A program made the position numbers and the translations under genes. DNA of 61,918 nt from a virus. Below the pieces are notes generated by a model. The model saw only the letters and a list, made by a program, of their open reading frames with translations. It was not told where the DNA came from and did not search any database. The stretch spans positions 1 to 61,918 of IMG/VR virus record IMGVR_UViG_3300037852_000239; one strand, written 5' to 3'. This document shows, one piece after another, positions 42,833 through 52,171 of the stretch (positions are counted from its first letter, which is position 1; the number at the start of each line of letters is the position of its first letter).

Positions 42833-43159
42833 CTATTGCGACGAGGTCGGAACAGCCTCGCTGGAGCCCGTTTGTGGCGGGGCGGCTTGGCTGGCCTTTT
42901 GAACCGCTTGTTTGATGGCGGCTTTCATTTGCTGGGCGAGCGGCCGGAGCGCCGGCATCTCGCCAAAGACCTGGTCGATGTGCTGATCGAGTTCGCGCAG
43001 GCGCCCCATGAAGGCGGCGAGCTGCGCGCGTTGCTGGTCTTGACCAGAGGCGCCGGGCGAGCCACCACCAGCCGAGGCCGCGGCGGGCTGCCCGCCGCCG
43101 GAGGTCAACTGATCGATCGCGCCCGTCATCGGGGCGGCGTCGCTGGCGATCCCAGGCAT
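42833..43159 (-). CDS. Small coiled-coil hypothetical protein
   Basis: 108 residues: a disordered Gly/Ser/Ala N-terminus, a helix QRAQLAAFMGRLRELDQHIDQV, then LAQQMKAAIKQAVQKASQAA. Similar small helical proteins lie between portal and scaffold in many podoviruses. Function unknown. Confidence 0.55.
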   Translation of the reverse strand: MPGIASDAAPMTGAIDQLTSGGGQPAAASAGGGSPGASGQDQQRAQLAAFMGRLRELDQHIDQVFGEMPALRPLAQQMKAAIKQAVQKASQAAPPQTGSSEAVPTSSQ

Positions 43160-43182
43160 CAGGGGGGCTCACGGGACTAGGA

Positions 43183-43341
43183 TTACCGGGACTTGCCCCC
43201 GCGCTTCCGGCCACGGCCCATGACCGTCATCGAATTGGTCATGCGTACCGGCGCGGATTTGCGGTTGGTCGAGCCGCCACGCTTCGCCGAGCGCGGATGC
43301 CGCGCCCGGGCGTGCACGGCGTGGGGGTGACTCATGTTCAT
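43183..43341 (-). CDS. Small basic protein (52 aa)
   Basis: ATG 43341; the product is MNMSHPHAVHARARHPRSAK... ending MGRGRKRGGKSR, with about 14 Arg/Lys. The composition suggests DNA or RNA binding, perhaps a head-associated basic peptide. A related, shorter basic peptide lies upstream at 43495-43554. Confidence 0.5.
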   Translation of the reverse strand: MNMSHPHAVHARARHPRSAKRGGSTNRKSAPVRMTNSMTVMGRGRKRGGKSR

Positions 43342-43494
43342 GATAGAAGCCTCTGACCCTTGAAAATGGTTGGCGGGAAATCAGAGCGGCCAGCAACTCC
43401 CCAAGCCACCGCGCCGCTCCAATCCGCTGCACCCAATGCCGCCCAGGGGACACACGGTGCTCGGACCACCGCGTCTCATTCGGGCGGATTGGAG

Positions 43495-43554
43495 CTACTT
43501 GCGGCCGTGCCGTTTCTTGCCGCGCCGCTTGCCGCGAACGATCTCGAGATCCAT
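43495..43554 (-). CDS. Basic micropeptide (19 aa)
   Basis: A strong AAGGAG seven bases before ATG 43554 precedes a 19-residue peptide MDLEIVRGKRRGKKRHGRK. It shares a G-(K/R)-rich tail with the 43183-43341 product. The ribosome site argues for translation; the size makes it uncertain. Confidence 0.4.
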   Translation of the reverse strand: MDLEIVRGKRRGKKRHGRK

Positions 43555-43641
43555 GAGAGGCTCCTTGACACGTGGGAAGGGTTCAAGGCCTCTTGAACCG
43601 CCGCGTGTGAGACTCAGCATGGCGCGCGTGGGCGAGGTTGT

Positions 43642-43908
43642 CTAGGAGGAAACAGGCAACGAGGAGGCCGAGCGCGTTGGTGGTTGCGCGTCGGTGCACA
43701 GGACTTTGACGGGGCGGCGCAAGCGTTGCTGACGAACCGTCAAGCGCCGGAGGTCCGCCACCGGGAAGCGGAGGGTGCGCCCCACGTGCACGTAGGGGAT
43801 GCGGCGGCGGCTCACCCAGTAGTACACGGTGCGGCGGCTGACCTCGAACAATGCCATGATCTCGTCGAGGCGGAGGTAGTTGCGATCGGTGGTGAGGAGA
43901 TCAATCAT
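43642..43908 (-). CDS. Helix-turn-helix protein, excisionase/HTH_17-like
   Basis: 88 residues from ATG 43908. The segment LRLDEIMALFEVSRRTVYYWVSRRRIPYVHVGRTLRFPVADLRRL is the winged helix-turn-helix of excisionase-family DNA-binding proteins. Those act as recombination directionality factors or regulators. There is no integrase here, so regulation is more likely. It is unusual inside the head-gene region. GGTGAGGAG lies before the start on the minus strand context. Confidence 0.75.
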   Translation of the reverse strand: MIDLLTTDRNYLRLDEIMALFEVSRRTVYYWVSRRRIPYVHVGRTLRFPVADLRRLTVRQQRLRRPVKVLCTDAQPPTRSASSLPVSS

Positions 43909-44119
43909 GGGTGGGATCCTTGACGAAGTCGTCCGCGACATCGTCTTCATGCCACGCACGTGCGGCGTTGCCACTCCACGTTTTTGGACACGCCTTGATG
44001 TTGTGGTCCCGCGCTCCGCAGTAGTCACAGCGCATGTGGAGACGTGCCGCGCTCCCGCTCCATGTCGAGGGGCAGCACGCGATCGTGTGAAACGGCGAAC
44101 CGCAGTAAGTACATCGCAT
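43901..44119 (-). CDS. Tandem CCHC zinc-knuckle protein
   Basis: 72 residues made of two copies of a unit: CTYCGSPFHTIACCPSTWSG and CDYCGARDHNIKACPKTWSG, each C-x2-C-x4-H-x4-C, followed by an acidic tail. Zinc knuckles of this kind bind single-stranded nucleic acid. I recall similar two-knuckle proteins in other phages near the portal gene. Its start is four bases from the portal stop and its end overlaps the HTH gene. A packaging-associated role is possible. Confidence 0.75.
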   Translation of the reverse strand: MRCTYCGSPFHTIACCPSTWSGSAARLHMRCDYCGARDHNIKACPKTWSGNAARAWHEDDVADDFVKDPTHD

Positions 44120-44122
44120 GGG

Positions 44123-46159
44123 CTAACTCGTGGCCACCGTGCTCCGCGTGCCACCGGATTTCGATTCCATGTGCGGGGGCTTGTGCCCGGAATTGGGCCG
44201 CCCCTTCGGCGGAGGCTGCCCTCCACCACCGCCGTATTTCTCCGCCATCTCGTGCTGCATGCGGACCTGCGCCATCCACTTTTCGAGGATCGAATGGCAC
44301 TCTTCTTCGGAGGCGTTGCCGTCCTCGTCCAGCTTCTTGGGGATGGCCCCGAAGCCGGGGAGCTGCGCCACCTTCGCGATCGACCACCAGTCAATCGGGA
44401 AGCCCAGTTTTTGGAGTTGGAGATAGAACAACTTGGTCGACATCCGGTTGATCTCGGTGATGCCGGATTGGGAGACGCGGTATTTGAACGCGGTGAGGAA
44501 GCCGCGCGCGCGGTCCTGGCGCGTCTGCACCGTGTCATTGGAGAGGCGCCCGACTAAGAGTTCAGGGGTGTACACCCAGTCTTCCTCGTCCCCGGCGTCG
44601 TTGATGGTCTGCAACAACCGCTCGTAGGTGTAGAACTGGAAGTAATCGGACTTGCGCATCTCGCCCAGCTGCTGGTAGGGGAGGATGATCGCGCGGACCA
44701 TGTCTTGGACTAAGGGCCCCGCCATTTCGAGAAACTTCTCAATGGAGTCGGAACTCGGGACTTGCTTGGCCTTGGCCATGGCGGTGAGATCGCGTGCCCC
44801 GGTGAGATACTCCATGCGGTCGTCGAGGTACTTGAGATGGTCGGCGATGTAGGGCGGGAGATCATAGACCTGGTAGGGGACGGGGAATTTGATCACGTCG
44901 CCCTGGGAGAAGTCCGCCGCGGCCTTGGACCCCGCCTTGCGCGGGTTGAAGGCTTCCGCGAAGCCGGTGGTCACCGCCTGGTCGTTGTACAACATGGGCG
45001 GGTCGAGGCGCGCGCTGATGCTGTCCTCCATGCCCTGCATGATGGCGTTGGCGGAGTCTTCCATCGAGCCGATCATCCCGACGCAGGAGCGGCCGAGGGC
45101 TTCCCACGGCCAGTCGTTGAAGCGGAGGCGGACCAGCGGAGTCAGGCCGTGCCACCACGGCGAACTATTGTCGTAGGCCACGATCTCGGTGGAGCGCGCG
45201 AAGATGATGTAGCGCTTCAGTGGGAATAGTTGGGCCTCGACCGGGTCCGCCGAACGGGTCAGCAACGCGCCAGTGGCAGGGTTGATCAGCCCGGTGGGGA
45301 ACTCGCCGCCCAAAGTCGGCACCGTATAGCTCCAGTTGGTGCCGGCACTCCCCATGGTCATCGGCGAGCCAGACTCGTTCAGCGTGTCATCGTTGATGTA
45401 GGCGTGGAAGATGTCGACCACGGGGAACGCGGTGTCCTGGTCGAAGTCGCCGGGGTGCATGCCACGGACGCGCAGGGCGGGAGACAGGAATTGCTGGACT
45501 TTTTTGAGGCCTTTGGCAATCCACCCCGGCGCGTCGCGGTCGGGGAGGAGCGACTCGGCGAACGCGGGGTTGGTGCGGCGGTAGATGCGCTTGGCGAGGG
45601 TGATTGGAAGCTCCTCGCGGATCAGGGTGATGTAGGCGCGTTGAATGTCATGGTCACTGGGGAGTTGCACAAAGGTCACGCGATCGGGGGCGAGCGCTTG
45701 GAGGCGGATGTCGCCTTTGTAGGTGCCGTGGAAGTGTGGATCCCAGGTCTGCCACGCGTAACCCGTGCCGAGGGTGACGGCGAGCTGCGCCAAGGTGCGG
45801 TGCGACTCAATGGTTTGTGGGAGGTGAAACCAGTTATGATCCAACGCCGTGAGCACGCCGGCTTGGGCATAGAGTGATTGGGAGACAGCAGGCTTGAACT
45901 CGCCCACGTGCGAGAAGCTGGTTAGGCTGGCCACGATCTCCCTGGCGAGGCGCTCCGTTTTGGGATAGGTGATATTGGATTGCCCAGCCAAGTTGAGCTG
46001 CGCGTTACTCGGGCCGAGGCGCTCAAGGAGGGCTTCGTATTCCGAAGCGGGCTTCTGGGTGGACAACCACGCGGCGCCTTCGCTGACGGCCTCGCGCAGG
46101 TAGCCGGTGAGCGTCGCGCCAGAGGTGCCCCACCGCGGGCAAGCAAAACTACGTGCCAT
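44123..46159 (-). CDS. Portal protein
   Basis: 678 residues. Size and position after TerL fit. Segments such as [46 protein letters not shown] and [22 protein letters not shown] match the stem/clip-type helices of podovirus (head-to-tail connector) portals. The C-terminal tail is Gly/Pro-rich ([16 protein letters not shown]). It forms the dodecameric DNA channel and docks the terminase. An HNH gene is inserted immediately upstream, overlapping by 11 bases. Confidence 0.85.
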   Translation of the reverse strand: MARSFACPRWGTSGATLTGYLREAVSEGAAWLSTQKPASEYEALLERLGPSNAQLNLAGQSNITYPKTERLAREIVASLTSFSHVGEFKPAVSQSLYAQAGVLTALDHNWFHLPQTIESHRTLAQLAVTLGTGYAWQTWDPHFHGTYKGDIRLQALAPDRVTFVQLPSDHDIQRAYITLIREELPITLAKRIYRRTNPAFAESLLPDRDAPGWIAKGLKKVQQFLSPALRVRGMHPGDFDQDTAFPVVDIFHAYINDDTLNESGSPMTMGSAGTNWSYTVPTLGGEFPTGLINPATGALLTRSADPVEAQLFPLKRYIIFARSTEIVAYDNSSPWWHGLTPLVRLRFNDWPWEALGRSCVGMIGSMEDSANAIMQGMEDSISARLDPPMLYNDQAVTTGFAEAFNPRKAGSKAAADFSQGDVIKFPVPYQVYDLPPYIADHLKYLDDRMEYLTGARDLTAMAKAKQVPSSDSIEKFLEMAGPLVQDMVRAIILPYQQLGEMRKSDYFQFYTYERLLQTINDAGDEEDWVYTPELLVGRLSNDTVQTRQDRARGFLTAFKYRVSQSGITEINRMSTKLFYLQLQKLGFPIDWWSIAKVAQLPGFGAIPKKLDEDGNASEEECHSILEKWMAQVRMQHEMAEKYGGGGGQPPPKGRPNSGHKPPHMESKSGGTRSTVATS

Positions 46160-46682
46160 AACAAGGCTCTATGAATCCGGCAGGACGTACCTGCCACCGG
46201 CGCTGGCGGCGGTTATTGGCTTGAACCTTTCGTGTAACCCACCGACAATTTTCGGGACTATACGGGCCATCGTTGTCTCGGCGATCAAGCGTGAGATCTT
46301 CACGAAACCCGTTGGCGCGTGACCAATCACGAAACGGTTCATAGACGTGCCACGCCGCACATACCGTAATACCACGACCTCCGTAATCGGGCCATGATTT
46401 GCCATTCCGATTCTCACAACGCTGTCGCATCGCCTTCCAGACATGATGAAGATGCGTTCCCGCCTCACCGTGTTTGAATGGAGTTTGCCGCTGCCGTTCT
46501 TTGTGTAAGCAGCCACAAGATCGTTTATGCCCCGAGTGAAGGTGGTTACTTGTCGCCACTGTTAATGTTCCACAATCGCAACGGCACGACCAACAGACTT
46601 GACGACATCCTTCAACAGCCACACGTTCAATGACAACGAGACGCGCGTAACGTTGTCTAGGAACTACGAATAGCGCCATCAT
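46149..46682 (-). CDS. HNH homing endonuclease-like protein
   Basis: 177 residues. It has the layout of free-standing phage homing endonucleases: a [24 protein letters not shown] zinc-like N-terminus, [27 protein letters not shown], then [19 protein letters not shown] and a basic Gln/Asn/Arg-rich end. It separates the zinc-ribbon gene and portal. Base composition is visibly more AT-rich than its neighbours, indicating a recent arrival. It probably cleaves the same site in genomes lacking it. Confidence 0.85.
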   Translation of the reverse strand: MMALFVVPRQRYARLVVIERVAVEGCRQVCWSCRCDCGTLTVATSNHLHSGHKRSCGCLHKERQRQTPFKHGEAGTHLHHVWKAMRQRCENRNGKSWPDYGGRGITVCAAWHVYEPFRDWSRANGFREDLTLDRRDNDGPYSPENCRWVTRKVQANNRRQRRWQVRPAGFIEPCYGT

Positions 46683-47329
46683 TAGTCCCGCCTCCGCTGG
46701 CCGCGGTCGTTGGTGTACGCCTCACGGTTCGAGCGATCGTTGGAGTAGCAATCAACGTGGACGCCGGGTTCGCCGATGCGCCGATGCCCTTTGCGATCAG
46801 ACTGCTCCATTGCACGGCGCATGACGTCGCGGGCTTGCGGGCGCAGATGGGTGGTGATCATCCGACCCGTCGCGCGGATCACGCCGTCCGCGCACATCCG
46901 ACGTTCCGGCACGCGGAAGCCTTGCTCTAATCCATGACGGATGTCTGAGCGCCGCACAGCATCTTGTTGTTCAGCCGCCTCTAAGCGCCGCTCCTCGGCA
47001 CGTCGCAAGTGCGATTGCTCGTGCTGGTTCATGCGTGATTCGAGGGCGCGGACTTCGGCGAAGCCACGGGCTTCCACGCGCTGGTAGCCCATGCGATCAT
47101 ACTTGGCGCAGGAGGTGCCGCCGGTTTCGCCCGGGAAGCGGAAGCTGCCGTCTAGCGCGCGGTAGACGACCACGGGGTCGACGCGGCTGACCACCTGCGG
47201 AGGCAAATGGCGTTGCTCGGTGGCGCCGCCACAATCGGGGCAGGGTGGGGTCGCGGGAAAATCGGCGAGCCGGCGCACGACTTCCGAGAGGTGGCCACAG
47301 GACAAACAGGCGACGTCGATCAAGGGCAC
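46682..47329 (-). CDS. Zinc-ribbon protein, hypothetical
   Basis: 215 residues. The N-terminal [28 protein letters not shown] is an FmdB-type zinc ribbon (two CxxC). The rest is a charged helical region ([23 protein letters not shown]), with a basic Asn/Arg C-terminus. Found between terminase and portal genes. No defined function. Confidence 0.65.
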   Translation of the reverse strand: MPLIDVACLSCGHLSEVVRRLADFPATPPCPDCGGATEQRHLPPQVVSRVDPVVVYRALDGSFRFPGETGGTSCAKYDRMGYQRVEARGFAEVRALESRMNQHEQSHLRRAEERRLEAAEQQDAVRRSDIRHGLEQGFRVPERRMCADGVIRATGRMITTHLRPQARDVMRRAMEQSDRKGHRRIGEPGVHVDCYSNDRSNREAYTNDRGQRRRD

Positions 47330-47330
47330 G

Positions 47331-47591
47331 TCAGGCGTCCTCTTCCTTGGTGACTTCTAACATCACCGGTTGGATCGGTGCACCACCGGTTCTGATCCAG
47401 AGGCGCACACGCTCTCCGGCCAGGACGCGTGCGCGTTCTTCGTCCGTGAATGCCCACTCGGTCAGGACTGTCCCATCCGCATAGATCACGGCAGGTAACG
47501 CGCTGACATGTGCAGCCTCGTCGCCTGCAATCGTGACGGCCCATAAGTCCACATGGACGATCGCCAAGTCACGGAGATCACAGGGAATCAT
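47331..47591 (-). CDS. Conserved small phage protein beside TerL
   Basis: 86 residues: PAVIYADGTVLTEWAFTDEERARVLAGERVRLWIRTGG. This Dxx(V)-x-x-W-x-(F/L)-x-(E/D)-E-R-x-x-(V/I)-x-x-G-x-x-(I/V)-x-L pattern is one I recall from small phage proteins of unknown role. Its start overlaps the end of TerL by four bases. Confidence 0.6.
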   Translation of the reverse strand: MIPCDLRDLAIVHVDLWAVTIAGDEAAHVSALPAVIYADGTVLTEWAFTDEERARVLAGERVRLWIRTGGAPIQPVMLEVTKEEDA

Positions 47592-49864
47592 CGATACCCC
47601 GCTGGTAAACGCAACCGCGGATCTCTGAAACGCCCCAGCCGCACCGTCGCGCGCAGGCTCCCCGCCACCGGCCGCCGGAACTCCAACGGGATCGCGCCAC
47701 GCCCCATACTAGCACTGCTGGCTTGGATCCCCGGCCGGTAGGTGGCGAACGCGGGCGGGGGGCGGTCTTCATCCAAGGCCTCTGGCAAATACTGCGGCAC
47801 CGACTTCGCGTAGCGCGTGCGCGTGCGGTCGTCGACGGTGAGGGACTCCAGCGGGAACCCGATCGACATCACGCGGTCGTCGTGGGTGTTGTAGGCGGCG
47901 CGGGCGGATTTTTCGTCGGGGTCGCGCTCGAGGGTTTCCAGCTCGTTGACCAGCCACGGCGATCGAATATCCAAGGCTTCCTCATCGACCGCGGTGAGCA
48001 ACGTGTCCATCATCATGCTGCGATACCAGACGTTGGTGAACACCCCTTCCTTGTGGACCTTGTCGTTGGTGATGCGGCGCCGATTATCCAACTTCTTCCA
48101 AGGGTGGAAGTTGGTCCAGCCGCGCTTCTTGAGTTCGTCTTGGACCTTTTCGCCATTGCCTTTGCACTCGACGCAGATGCGAGCTTGCGTGCGGCGGCCC
48201 GCGCGCGGGTGCAGGACGGAATAGAACGCACCCAGCGCCAAGGCGAGATCCCACAACTGGGCGGCCTTGATATAGGGGGAGGCGAACTCCGCGCATTGCC
48301 CATGGGGGCGTTCGAACGTGCCCTTGCGGATCATGTTCAACACCGACCAGTCCTGGCCGATGCCGTCGCTGGTGTCCACCCCTTCCGCGTAGGTCTGGAA
48401 GTCTTCGGGTAACTCCCAGATGAATAGTTTGCCCAGCGGGTTATACCCGATGTAGCCCTCGAATTTCAGCGGGATGAACTGGTAGACCTCGGTGGCCCGG
48501 CAGATCGCTGAAGGTCGGACGGTGATCGTCGGCTTGGAGAGATCCCACTCGGAGCGCGGGATGGTCAGCATTTTATGAATGCTGGGGCCGACGATGGTGT
48601 ACACGCCGAGGGGAGGCCGCGCCAACGCACGCTCCCGGTAGTTCAGCGTGATGTCCTGATCGACCACCGAGATATTGGTGTTCTGGAACGCTTCGATGTC
48701 GTCCGCCGGCATCTCCGACAGGAATTTGTTGAGGCGCTTTTCCTTGATCGCCAGCTCGCGCTCACGTTCGTAGTACCACATCTGCCGCTGCGGCATGGTC
48801 CAGTCGCGGTTGCCCTTAGCTAAATAATGCAGCCACAACGGATTCGCCAACACCGCCTGGCGCGCGCGCTCGGCGTGGCGGATGGTGCGGTCCAACGGCA
48901 CCCAGTTCGCAGGCGGCGGCAACTGGTGGTGCTCGGTGTCGGTCGGGTAGAGGTCCACGCCGAAAAACCATGGGAGGAACACCGGGCGAATCTGGCTCCG
49001 CCCCGCCGGGTATTCGACCTTCTGCGACTCCCACTTGTCGTACCACCAGTTGTCGCGGCCGAGCGCCGTCGACTCCATCGCCAAGAACAATGTCGGAGTC
49101 GGGTGCATTGCCTTGAGCAGCGCGGAGTCCACGTCGTCAGCCGCGTTTTTCCAACTGGACAACTCGCTGAGGTGCCCGGCGCTGGGGGTCTGGCCGCGGC
49201 CGACGCCGTGATACTGATTGCCCCACTGCGGCTTGAGCACCGAGGTGATCGCGGGGATTTCCGCCGGGACGCCGCGCAGGTAGCGCACCGACGGCGGCAA
49301 CAACCACCACGGGAGTTGTTCCCACGCGTAGGCGATCATCCCGGCCATGGCTTCGGTCTTTGAAGGATCGGCCGAGGCGATCACCGCGTAGGTGCGCGGC
49401 ATGAACAGGAACAACCAGAGGATGATCATCTCGACCAAGGTGGTCGAGCCGAGCTGGCGCGCCTTCAGGATCATCAGCATCAGGGCATGGTGGGAGCGCT
49501 CCGACTCCGCGAGGAGGTCGAGCACGACCAGCTGCGCGAAGTTCGGCGTCATGATGGTGTCGCGCTTGTCCCAACCAATAATGTGACAAAAATTCAAAAA
49601 ATAGCGGAAGTCCAGCGCACAGATCACGCGCTCGTTGCGGATGAAGGCCATTTCCTTGGGGGTGAGCGGGCGCACGAGGCCGGCGGCGCCACCCTCCTCT
49701 GGCGTCAGCTCGGCGAGGTGGGCTATGGCGGAGGCGATCCCCGCGGCGGTGTGGCGTCGGTAGACGATATGGTCCTCGCGTGGTTTGAGGGTGCCATCGG
49801 GCAAGGTGTTCGCGCGCGCGGTGGCGGCGGCGATCGCGGCGTCAGAGCGCGCCAGATCAAACAT
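47588..49864 (-). CDS. terL: Terminase large subunit
   Basis: About 758 residues; the start chosen is ATG 49864 (GAGGA upstream), with the frame open 90 bases further. The ATPase has the modified Walker A LKARQLGSTTL and Walker B-region LSELSSWKNA. The RNase H-like nuclease has GVDTSDGIGQDWSV, ICVECKGNG and HDDRVMSIGF, giving the three acidic residues. It drives DNA packaging and cuts genome ends. The ends being inside a gene would fit headful packaging, but that is inference. Confidence 0.93.
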   Translation of the reverse strand: MFDLARSDAAIAAATARANTLPDGTLKPREDHIVYRRHTAAGIASAIAHLAELTPEEGGAAGLVRPLTPKEMAFIRNERVICALDFRYFLNFCHIIGWDKRDTIMTPNFAQLVVLDLLAESERSHHALMLMILKARQLGSTTLVEMIILWLFLFMPRTYAVIASADPSKTEAMAGMIAYAWEQLPWWLLPPSVRYLRGVPAEIPAITSVLKPQWGNQYHGVGRGQTPSAGHLSELSSWKNAADDVDSALLKAMHPTPTLFLAMESTALGRDNWWYDKWESQKVEYPAGRSQIRPVFLPWFFGVDLYPTDTEHHQLPPPANWVPLDRTIRHAERARQAVLANPLWLHYLAKGNRDWTMPQRQMWYYERERELAIKEKRLNKFLSEMPADDIEAFQNTNISVVDQDITLNYRERALARPPLGVYTIVGPSIHKMLTIPRSEWDLSKPTITVRPSAICRATEVYQFIPLKFEGYIGYNPLGKLFIWELPEDFQTYAEGVDTSDGIGQDWSVLNMIRKGTFERPHGQCAEFASPYIKAAQLWDLALALGAFYSVLHPRAGRRTQARICVECKGNGEKVQDELKKRGWTNFHPWKKLDNRRRITNDKVHKEGVFTNVWYRSMMMDTLLTAVDEEALDIRSPWLVNELETLERDPDEKSARAAYNTHDDRVMSIGFPLESLTVDDRTRTRYAKSVPQYLPEALDEDRPPPAFATYRPGIQASSASMGRGAIPLEFRRPVAGSLRATVRLGRFRDPRLRLPAGYR

Positions 49865-50771
49865 CGATCGCGTCCTCATCGGGGCTGCGCGCGAGCGTGG
49901 GGCTGCCCGCGAGGGCACTATCGCGCGCTGAACTCGCGGCGTTGATGTCCTCAAGGAAGCTGGGCATCGACGGTGACGCCGCTGCCGAAGCCGCTGCTGC
50001 GGCGTTGGCGCTCGCCACCACGTTGATCGTGGCCCCCTTCGGCGTCGGCAGGAACCCCGAATGGGCCAGCAACGCCATGCGGTCGCGTTGTCCGATCGCG
50101 GAATTGAGGCGCTTGGCGGATCGCACCGTGCCTTCGATGATCGTCGGGTGCGCCACCGACGCGATCAGGTTCCCGACATCGCACCCGAAGTTGAACGCGG
50201 TGCGCGCCATCGTGCCCACCAGCGTGCCGCGGTCGATGCCGGCCGCCAAGCAGACCAGGTCGACGTTGGCATGGGCCTGGTCCCAGGCACTGAGATCGAA
50301 CCAGATGGATCGAAATTTCTTCGCGTCGTCGTCGCCGCCCTCGGCCGCCAGTTGCACAATGCGGATGAAGGCCTCTCGGCCGCCGGGGAGCAAGCGCATC
50401 GCCATCGACAGAGACTGATCGTAGTCGATCGGGGTGACCGCCCGCTCGGAGAGCTTCTGCTTGAGAAGCGCGGGAACATGGCGGTCGCGGCGATTCTTGG
50501 CCAGCGGCGTCTGGGGCGCGAGAGCGTAGCCGCGGCCTTGATCGTAGGTCAGCGCACGCTTGGCCGCGGTGGCTGCGCCGTGGCGCTTGGCGGCCACGCT
50601 GCGCTTGGCGCGGGCCTCGGGCGTGCGCGTCAGCTCCCGGTTGGGGTCGAATCCGCGCTGGAATCCGTGGGAGCGCTTGGGTTGTTCGGTGCTTGGTGAT
50701 CCGCCGCCGGGGCTGCCCGCGAGGGCAGGGGCTGGAGCTGGGGCAGGGCCCCCGCCTCCAACTGCTGCAAT
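49857..50771 (-). CDS. Putative small terminase subunit, unusual start
   Basis: About 247-305 residues. The helical body (KQKLSERAVTPIDYDQSLSMAMRLLPGG, DQAHANVDLVCLAAGIDRGTLVGTMARTAFNFGCDVG) lies directly before TerL. The segment HGFQRGFDPNRELTRTPEARAKRS recalls the basic N-terminus of small terminases. The frame is open far upstream (to 51014), but that part looks like a shadow of the 128-residue ORF. No ATG lies at the plausible start: candidates are ATT 50771, GTG 50597, CTG at the upstream stop, or a -1 frameshift from 50630-51016. Overlaps TerL by eight bases. Confidence 0.5.
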   Translation of the reverse strand: MAAVGGGGPAPAPAPALAGSPGGGSPSTEQPKRSHGFQRGFDPNRELTRTPEARAKRSVAAKRHGAATAAKRALTYDQGRGYALAPQTPLAKNRRDRHVPALLKQKLSERAVTPIDYDQSLSMAMRLLPGGREAFIRIVQLAAEGGDDDAKKFRSIWFDLSAWDQAHANVDLVCLAAGIDRGTLVGTMARTAFNFGCDVGNLIASVAHPTIIEGTVRSAKRLNSAIGQRDRMALLAHSGFLPTPKGATINVVASANAAAAASAAASPSMPSFLEDINAASSARDSALAGSPTLARSPDEDAIDV

Positions 50772-51016
50772 AGGCGCGTCTGCCGGTTCAGGACCACGAC
50801 GTCCGCCGCGGTCCGCTTGCGGCGGAGGGGTGGTGGCGGGGCCGTCCGCGCGGCCAGCTCGCCGCCCAGGATCAACACCGATCGTTGCAGGGCTTCCACC
50901 TGTTGTTCCAGTGCTAGCACGCGCGCGGTCAATTCGGCCGCGGACTCCGTGGAGCGCGGGGCGGGGCCCAACGACGTGGGCATCGGCGTCTGGTCGTGAC
51001 TCGTCCATGGCCACAT
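50630..51016 (-). CDS. Coiled-coil hypothetical protein upstream of the small terminase
   Basis: 128 residues with a clear helix AAELTARVLALEQQVEALQRSVLILGGEL, then a basic strand (PLRRKRTAADVVVLNRQTRLLQQLEAG) and a disordered Pro/Ser/Thr end. It runs in the frame one base back from the putative small terminase (a -1 shift would join them), which has no clear start of its own. It could be the N-terminal part of that protein or a separate gene. Confidence 0.5.
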   Translation of the reverse strand: MWPWTSHDQTPMPTSLGPAPRSTESAAELTARVLALEQQVEALQRSVLILGGELAARTAPPPPLRRKRTAADVVVLNRQTRLLQQLEAGALPQLQPLPSRAAPAADHQAPNNPSAPTDSSADSTPTGS

Positions 51017-51030
51017 TCGGCTACCTCACG

Positions 51031-52164
51031 CTAGACGTCCACCCACTGCGTCACGCCGCCGGGCCCGCGCACCTGTCGCTTGCCGGGGCGCGGGAGTGCT
51101 AACGCTTGGCGGAGCGCGTCGGGCGCTTCGATGGACTGGCCTTGGTCGTCCGTCTCGCGCCGCTCCGCCAGCACGACAAAGCAGACCTGGTCGGCAACGT
51201 CCCGCGCGATCTCGGTCGGCGTGCGCGTTCGCGCCTCGTGCGTGGTGGGCAAGACCTTGTCGATCACAAACGCGTGGTCGGTGGCGAAGCCGGAGATCTC
51301 AATGGCGACTCGGGCGGTGACCTGCGGATAGGTGAGCGCTTCGCTGAAGCGCAGGTCGTTGAGCAGGCGCGCGTGGACCTCGTCCATCAGCGTCTCGACC
51401 AGCACCAACAACTCGGGGCCGGTGAGGGCGAAGTATTCCAGCGCCGCTTGGTCGCCGAAGCCGCCGGTAATAGCCTTGCCCGGGTCGCGGTTGAGTTCCG
51501 CGCGGGGCACGCCGCGCGAGGGGCTATCGGTATTGGACCCGGCGGGGTAGACCGAGAGGTCGACGGGGGCGAACGGGTCGACGGCGGCGTGGTCCACGGC
51601 CGCGGGGGGGTGATCGACCTCGCCAGAACGATCGTGTGCATGCGGCACGACGGTGCGCGTCTCCGGTGGGGGTTCGAACGCCTCCGCGACGAGGCCACTG
51701 CGCTCCGTCACGACGTCATCGGGAATGGCCTCGGCCTCTGCCATCGGCACCACCGGCGGCCTCGCGACTCCCGTCGCACGGCGCAGAATCCTCCGCGCCG
51801 CCGTCGGGGGCACTGACCCAGGGCCTCCTGCGCCGGCCACCCGATCAGGCTCTACGGCTGTCTTCAGGCGCTGGTAGAACGGGTCCATCTTGGACTCCGC
51901 CACCGCGTCCACGGCTTCGGCCACGCCGCCTGCCTTGGGCTGGGTGATATAGTGCAGCGGCTCCAGCGTGCGCTCGTTGTGCCGGGCCCGGGCCGCCGGT
52001 GACATCCGGTGCCAGTCCTCGGTGGCGTAGGACTCCCCGGTGCGGGGGTTGACCGCCTCGACAATGGCCCCGGCCTCGGCGGTCAGCGGTTGCGACACCT
52101 CGACCGGGGCGCCGGGCGGAGGCACCGCCCCGATCTGGCCGGTCGCGGGGATGTGATCAGCCAT
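51031..52164 (-). CDS. Hypothetical protein, late operon
   Basis: 377 residues. The N-terminal 200 are low complexity (Pro/Ala/Val/Asp). The C-terminal part is folded-looking: EYFALTGPELLVLVETLMDEVHARLLNDLRF, VAIEISGFATDHAFVIDKV. No known motif. Its order before the terminase suggests a minor virion or packaging accessory role. Confidence 0.5.
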   Translation of the reverse strand: MADHIPATGQIGAVPPPGAPVEVSQPLTAEAGAIVEAVNPRTGESYATEDWHRMSPAARARHNERTLEPLHYITQPKAGGVAEAVDAVAESKMDPFYQRLKTAVEPDRVAGAGGPGSVPPTAARRILRRATGVARPPVVPMAEAEAIPDDVVTERSGLVAEAFEPPPETRTVVPHAHDRSGEVDHPPAAVDHAAVDPFAPVDLSVYPAGSNTDSPSRGVPRAELNRDPGKAITGGFGDQAALEYFALTGPELLVLVETLMDEVHARLLNDLRFSEALTYPQVTARVAIEISGFATDHAFVIDKVLPTTHEARTRTPTEIARDVADQVCFVVLAERRETDDQGQSIEAPDALRQALALPRPGKRQVRGPGGVTQWVDV

Positions 52165-52171
52165 GGGTGGA

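Noticed and set aside
43642-43908. Excisionase as evidence of lysogeny
   Set aside because: The HTH fold fits, but no integrase, attachment site or repressor gene is visible. A regulatory role is more likely.
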